A stretch of 8,890 nt of DNA, from the NCBI GenBank assembly GCA_023384025.1, contig JAHDXX010000130.1:1-8890 (forward strand), written 5' to 3'. Position 1 is the first letter of the stretch; the number at the start of each line of letters is the position of its first letter. The position numbers were made by a program, and so were the translations under genes. Shown piece after piece: positions 5,323-8,890 of this stretch. Under the pieces are notes generated by a model. It was given only the letters and a program-made list of their open reading frames with translations. It was not told the origin of the DNA and did no database searches. Source of the DNA: Sphingomonadaceae bacterium (GTDB lineage Bacteria > Pseudomonadota > Alphaproteobacteria > Sphingomonadales > Sphingomonadaceae).

Positions 5323-5916
5323 CTAACCCCCCGCCACCCAGGCTGCCACTTCACCTGCGACCCGGTTGGCTGCCTGGTTGAGCGCCCGGCCGACCGGAGC
5401 GGCCTCGGCCGGAACTCCGGGCACAACGGCTTCGAACCGGCGGGTCTCGACGCTGTCGCCCGCACCGGTGCGGACCGCATCATAGCGGACCACTACGGAC
5501 GATGTGCGCGCGTCGTAACCGAACGCGCCAAGCGAGCCCTGCAACCGTGTTGCCGCGCCAACCGAGGCGGTTTCCGCATCGATCACCAGCCGGCCGCTTT
5601 TGGCACGAATGGTTTCCGCCAGCAGCCGCTGGAACAGCCGGGCGGGCTTTTCCACCCAGACCGCATCCTGCAGGTAGGCGATCTCGGCATCGTTCACCTG
5701 CACCGGCACGCGGGTGACATTGATGCTCTGCGGCGCGCCCGGCTCCAGCACGGCAATGGCGCTGGCGACATCGCCCTGCACCACCGCACCGCCGGGCGCG
5801 GTTGCATCCGGGGTCAAGGTCAGCAGGCTCTCCGGCGGTTCGCTGCCGAGGCTGAGGCATCCGGCCAGCGCCAGCGCCAACCCAGTCGCCCCCGCAACCC
5901 TGAAGAAGCCCCGCAT
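5323..5916 (-). CDS. PqiC-like ABC-type transport auxiliary lipoprotein
   Basis: This 197-residue protein belongs, by context and pattern, to the PqiC / ABC-type transport auxiliary lipoprotein family that accompanies MCE transporters. It has a lipoprotein signal (MRGFFRVAGATGLALALAGC, lipid-modified Cys20) with Leu at +2, compatible with outer-membrane sorting by the E. coli rule. Family-like stretches are IAVLEPGAPQSINVTRVPVQ, YLQDAVWVEKPARLFQRLL at about 81-99 and a final helix with ALNQAANRVAGEVAAW. An ATG pair at 5946/5943 overlaps the MlaD-like stop and has GGAG eight bases upstream. I prefer 5916 because AAGGA (5926-5930) precedes it, the signal length is typical, and the extra codons include GGA, AAA and TCA, unusual here. 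Last gene of the Mla-type operon; it probably links the MCE ring to the outer membrane. Confidence 0.85.
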   Translation of the reverse strand: MRGFFRVAGATGLALALAGCLSLGSEPPESLLTLTPDATAPGGAVVQGDVASAIAVLEPGAPQSINVTRVPVQVNDAEIAYLQDAVWVEKPARLFQRLLAETIRAKSGRLVIDAETASVGAATRLQGSLGAFGYDARTSSVVVRYDAVRTGAGDSVETRRFEAVVPGVPAEAAPVGRALNQAANRVAGEVAAWVAGG

Positions 5917-5925
5917 GGCCCGTGA

Positions 5926-5930
5926 TCCTT
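5926..5930 (-). promoter_or_regulatory. Ribosome binding site favouring the inner lipoprotein start
   Basis: AAGGA nine bases before the ATG at 5916. The competing ATG at 5946 has GGAG at 5955-5958, eight bases upstream, inside the end of the MlaD-like gene. Both are usable, so the start is open; see the lipoprotein entry. Confidence 0.5.
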
Positions 5931-5942
5931 TTCCCGCCTGCA

Positions 5943-6890
5943 TCATGGTTTGTACTCCGGCAGTTTCTGCCCGCCGATCAGGCTGCCCGCACCTTCGTTC
6001 TCGAGCCGCTCGGTCACTGCGCGCAGCGCCTTGCTGGTCGCCTGCAGGTCTTTCAGCGTGGCTTCGGCGGCGGGCAGCGTGGTTTCCGCGAGCTGGCGCG
6101 TGGCCGGGCGCGCATCTTCCAGCGTGGCGGAGAGCGACGCTGCCGCCTTGTTGGCGGAATTCAGCGTCGCGCGCAGTTCCTTCGCCAGCGCAGCGCCTTC
6201 CTGGTTGATCAGCTGGTCGGTCGACTTGGTCGCCTGCTCGAACGCATCAAGCGCTTCGCCTGCTTCCCGCAGCGTCGTCTCCAGCTCGGCCAGCGTGCCT
6301 TCCATGCGCGGGCTGGCATCGGCCAGTTCGCTGGTCAGGCGATTGGTGTTGCGCAGGATGCCGGTCAGCTCTCGCTGGTTCTCGTCCGACAACAGCACAG
6401 TCATCCGTTCGGTCAGGGTCGCAAGCCGCTCCAAGAGCAGAGGTGCGCTGGCGAGAATGGCGTTGAACCCGCCGGACTTGGGCGGGATGATCGGCACCCC
6501 TTCGGTGCAGGCAGTGGTTTCGCAAGTGATCGGCGGCTGACCGTGGCGTGCGCCTTCGAGCAGGATGGTCGACCCGCCGGTGAACGAACCCTGGATCGTG
6601 GCCGTGGTGCCGACCAGGATATCCACTTCTTCTTTCACCTCGATCCGCACCCATACGAATTCTGGGTCTTCCTGGTAAATCTCGATGCTTTTCACCTGCC
6701 CCACGGGCACGCCTGAGAACGACACCTGCGACCCGTTCGCCAGCCCTTCGACCGACTGCTTGAAGAAGATGTCGTATTCCTTGGTGCTGCCGCGCCCGAG
6801 CTGGGCGATCCAGACGATCGCCGCAGCGAGCATGGCCAGCAGCGCCAGAGTGACGATGCCGACCCAGACATGGTTCGCGCGTGTTTCCAT
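5943..6890 (-). CDS. mlaD: MlaD-family MCE domain protein
   Basis: MlaD-type proteins form a hexameric ring on the outer face of the inner membrane, and lipids pass through it to or from the MlaFE transporter. The 315 residues start with a short cytoplasmic end and a membrane helix at about 9-30. An MCE domain follows at about 37-116 (YDIFFKQSVEGLANGSQVSFSG, VPVGQVKSIEI, then the GSFTGGSTILLEG strand). The rest, about 145-300, is a long helical region rich in Leu, Ala and Glu with coiled-coil character, much longer than in E. coli MlaD (about 183 residues). A cysteine pair at 123 and 128 sits just after the MCE core. The ATG at 6890 has an AGGGG site six bases upstream overlapping the mlaF stop. 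Family is certain; the symbol assumes orthology to the Mla system. Confidence 0.93.
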   Translation of the reverse strand: METRANHVWVGIVTLALLAMLAAAIVWIAQLGRGSTKEYDIFFKQSVEGLANGSQVSFSGVPVGQVKSIEIYQEDPEFVWVRIEVKEEVDILVGTTATIQGSFTGGSTILLEGARHGQPPITCETTACTEGVPIIPPKSGGFNAILASAPLLLERLATLTERMTVLLSDENQRELTGILRNTNRLTSELADASPRMEGTLAELETTLREAGEALDAFEQATKSTDQLINQEGAALAKELRATLNSANKAAASLSATLEDARPATRQLAETTLPAAEATLKDLQATSKALRAVTERLENEGAGSLIGGQKLPEYKP

Positions 6891-6899
6891 AGCTTGCCC

Positions 6900-7781
6900 C
6901 TATGCCCCGCCTTGCGCTGGCTTGTCCAACGCTTTGCCCGTCCCCGGGCCAGCCGCCCCGGCGCGGTTCTGCGCTGCCTGGGCGGCGCGCCCGCGCGGGC
7001 CGTTGAAGTATTCGTCGATCCACGGATGGTCGGTCTTGAGCAGTTCCGGGATCGTGCCGACCGCGATCACCTTCCTGTCCGCCAGCACCGCCACCCGGTC
7101 GCAGATCTCGTAGAGCGTATCGAGATCGTGGGTGATGAGGAACACGGTGAGGCCGAGCGTTTCCTTCAGCTCGCGCGTGAGCCGGTCGAACGCCGCAGCG
7201 CCAATCGGGTCGAGCCCGGCAGTTGGTTCGTCGAGGAACAGCAGCTCCGGATCGATCGCCAGCGCACGGGCGAGGCCGGCGCGCTTTTTCATGCCGCCCG
7301 ACAGTTCCGACGGATACTTGTCGATCGCATCTTCCGGCAGGCCGGTGAGCATGACCTTGTAGCGGGCGATTTCCTTCAGCAGGTCAGGCTCGATCTCGGG
7401 GTAGAACTGCTTGAGCGGCACTTCCACGTTCTCGCCCACGGTCAGGGTCGAGAACAGCGCCCCGCCCTGGAACAGCACCCCCCAGCGGTTGCGCACGCCC
7501 AGCACTTCGTCGGGCTCGCCATCGGTGATCGAGCGGCCGAATACGTCGATGTGGCCTTCGTCGGGGATCTGCAGCCCGATGATCGAGCGCATCAGCACTG
7601 ACTTGCCGGTGCCCGATCCGCCGACCACGCCGATGATCTCGCCCCGCCGCACCTTGAGGTCGAGCCCTTCATGGATGGTGTGCTCGCCGAAGCGGTTGAC
7701 CAGCCCTTCGACCACGATCGGGTATTCGCCGCGATAGCGGGCATGGCGGTCAAGCCGCGGATGGTGGCCGTGCTCGCTCAT
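6900..7781 (-). CDS. mlaF: MlaF-type ABC transporter ATP-binding protein
   Basis: This 293-residue ATPase drives the MlaE-type permease from the cytoplasmic side. All nucleotide-binding motifs are intact: Walker A GGSGTGKS at 54-61, Q-loop Q105, signature LSGGM at 160-164, Walker B LLFLDEP at 180-186 with catalytic E185, D-loop GLDP, and switch H218 in THDLD. The GLVNRFGEHTIHEGLDL opening and the VPLKQFYPEI segment after the Q-loop fit the MCE-associated ATPase group. After about residue 262 comes an Ala/Gly/Arg-rich, probably flexible tail of some 30 residues. The open frame continues upstream to 7973, but that part is out-of-frame permease sequence; the ATG at 7781 overlaps the permease stop (ATGA) and gives a normal N-terminus. 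The mlaD start follows nine bases after its stop. Confidence 0.95.
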   Translation of the reverse strand: MSEHGHHPRLDRHARYRGEYPIVVEGLVNRFGEHTIHEGLDLKVRRGEIIGVVGGSGTGKSVLMRSIIGLQIPDEGHIDVFGRSITDGEPDEVLGVRNRWGVLFQGGALFSTLTVGENVEVPLKQFYPEIEPDLLKEIARYKVMLTGLPEDAIDKYPSELSGGMKKRAGLARALAIDPELLFLDEPTAGLDPIGAAAFDRLTRELKETLGLTVFLITHDLDTLYEICDRVAVLADRKVIAVGTIPELLKTDHPWIDEYFNGPRGRAAQAAQNRAGAAGPGTGKALDKPAQGGA

Positions 7782-8890
7782 CCCCAGCCGATCTCCGTGA
7801 AGAACACCGCGAAGAACGCGTCGAGCACTATCACCGCGAAGAACGCGGACACCACCGCCATGGTGGTGCGGCGGCCGACTTCCTCCGAGTTCCCCTTGAC
7901 CTGCATCCCGTGGTAGCACCCCGCCAGCGCCACGATCAGGCCGAACACCGGTGCCTTGATCAGCCCGACCCACAGGTCATGCGTCGGCACGACGTCGCCG
8001 ATCCGGTCAAGGAACGTCCAGAACGGGATTCCCAGCATCAGGTCGCCGACCACCGCCCCGCCGACAATCGCCACCACCGAGGCATAGAAACCGAGCAGGA
8101 TCATCATGAAGGTGCAGGCGAGGATGCGCGGGATCACCAGCGCTTCGACCGGCGCGATGCCGATGGTGCGCATCGCGTCGACTTCCTCGGTCAGGCGCAT
8201 GGTGCCGAGCTGCGCGGCGAAGGCCGAGCCCGAGCGGCCCGCGACCATGATCGCGGTCATCAGCACGCCCAGCTCGCGCAGGGTAATCCGCCCGACCAGG
8301 TTGACCGTCAGCGCTTCGGCCCCGAACTGCTGCAACTGCACTGCACCCTGCTGTGCGATCACGATCCCGATCAGGAAGCTCATCAGCCCGATGATCGGCA
8401 GCGCGTCGACCCCGACCAGCTCGAGCTGGCGCACCAGCGCCTTGGTGCGGAACCGGCGGGGGTGGCGGATCAGCGATCCGGTCGCGAGCACGATCTGGCC
8501 GAGGAAGCCGATCACCCCGCGCACCCCGGTGCCGATTTCGCTGACGGTCTCACCAACCTTGGCCGGCGCATTCTCGACCAGCGAGCGCTCTTCTTCCTCG
8601 ACTTCGTCCGGCCGGCCGATCTTCTCCAGGGCGCCGATCAGCCGCAGCGCGCGTTCGCTGCCCCCCTCGATGGCGGCACCGTGATCGGCGGCAAGGGTGG
8701 AGATGATGTAGGCGCCGACGGTGTCGATCTCGTCCACCGCCGACAGGTCGATCTGCGCGACCGGCCCGTCGAGCGCGCGCAGGTCGCCCGCCACCGCCGC
8801 AATCGAGGAAACCATGTACGAGCCCGAAAGGACGAGCTTCGCCCCGGAGCCCTCGTGCTCCTCCAGCCGGTATGCTGCCCCATCACTCAT
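7778..8890 (-). CDS. mlaE: STAS-MlaE fusion: Mla-type ABC transporter permease
   Basis: The permease of the lipid transporter, 370 residues, which begins exactly at the right edge (ATG at 8890), so its ribosome binding site and promoter lie outside. Residues about 7-90 look like a STAS domain, as in MlaB: AQIDLSAVDEIDTVGAYIIS contains T57, in the place of the functionally important Thr52 of E. coli MlaB. A charged linker (about 92-120, with EVEEEERS) leads to the MlaE domain. That domain has the amphipathic GFLGQIVLATGSLIRHPRRF segment, membrane helices at about 160-185, 205-222, 248-283, 305-326 and 344-366, and the conserved ELGVLMTAIMVAGRSGSAFA and LTEEVDAMRTIG motifs at about 206-244. E. 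coli MlaE has about 260 residues and a separate MlaB. A start further upstream cannot be excluded, but MSDG before the STAS domain is reasonable. Confidence 0.93.
   Translation of the reverse strand: MSDGAAYRLEEHEGSGAKLVLSGSYMVSSIAAVAGDLRALDGPVAQIDLSAVDEIDTVGAYIISTLAADHGAAIEGGSERALRLIGALEKIGRPDEVEEEERSLVENAPAKVGETVSEIGTGVRGVIGFLGQIVLATGSLIRHPRRFRTKALVRQLELVGVDALPIIGLMSFLIGIVIAQQGAVQLQQFGAEALTVNLVGRITLRELGVLMTAIMVAGRSGSAFAAQLGTMRLTEEVDAMRTIGIAPVEALVIPRILACTFMMILLGFYASVVAIVGGAVVGDLMLGIPFWTFLDRIGDVVPTHDLWVGLIKAPVFGLIVALAGCYHGMQVKGNSEEVGRRTTMAVVSAFFAVIVLDAFFAVFFTEIGWG

Noticed and set aside
7782..7973. N-terminal extension of the MlaF frame up to 7973
   Set aside because: The extra 64 residues are out-of-frame permease sequence. 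The ATG at 7781 forms a normal ATGA overlap and gives a standard N-terminus.

Overview
The window is GC-rich and almost fully coding, with short gaps and many overlapping start and stop codons. It looks like chromosomal core sequence from an alphaproteobacterium, most likely Sphingomonadales (Erythrobacteraceae or Sphingomonadaceae). That placement is inference. It rests on an ATP12-family F1 chaperone, on the rpsU / FKBP / gatC and crcB / RluC-like / HAD / ATP12 gene orders, on an Mla-type operon with a STAS-fused permease, and on an inverted pair of REP-like repeats of a kind I associate with sphingomonads. I see no rRNA, tRNA, CRISPR array, insertion sequence, phage gene or integrase.

Layout. 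(1) Positions 1-1290, minus strand: rpsU (ribosomal protein S21), its 3' hairpins and terminator, a membrane-anchored FKBP-type prolyl isomerase, and gatC, which reaches the left edge at about its natural C-terminus. (2) Positions 1291-1481: a 191-base divergent gap between rpsU and crcB. (3) Positions 1482-5199, plus strand: a tightly coupled six-gene run of crcB (fluoride channel), an RluC-like 23S rRNA pseudouridine synthase, a PaiB-family FMN-binding protein, a HAD-IA phosphatase, an unrecognised two-helix membrane protein of 69 residues, and an ATP12-family chaperone. Each gene overlaps the next by one to four bases. (4) Positions 5200-5322: a convergent gap filled by the inverted REP-like pair. 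(5) Positions 5323-8890, minus strand: an Mla-type lipid transport operon, read from the right edge leftwards as STAS-MlaE permease, MlaF ATPase, MlaD-like MCE protein and a PqiC-like auxiliary lipoprotein.

How the genes work together. Region 5 encodes a lipid ABC transporter for the cell envelope: permease and ATPase in the inner membrane, an MCE ring protein anchored there and projecting into the periplasm, and a lipoprotein probably at the outer membrane. The MlaB role seems to be supplied by the permease's own N-terminal STAS domain, and no MlaC gene lies in the window. Region 3 mixes housekeeping functions (fluoride export, rRNA modification, phosphatase, ATP synthase assembly) whose only visible link is translational coupling. 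Region 1 is translation and folding machinery.

I found no convincing undescribed system. The best items for a second look are the REP-like pair with compensated arm changes, the Mla/Pqi hybrid operon with a cysteine pair in its MCE protein, and the structured rpsU 3' region.
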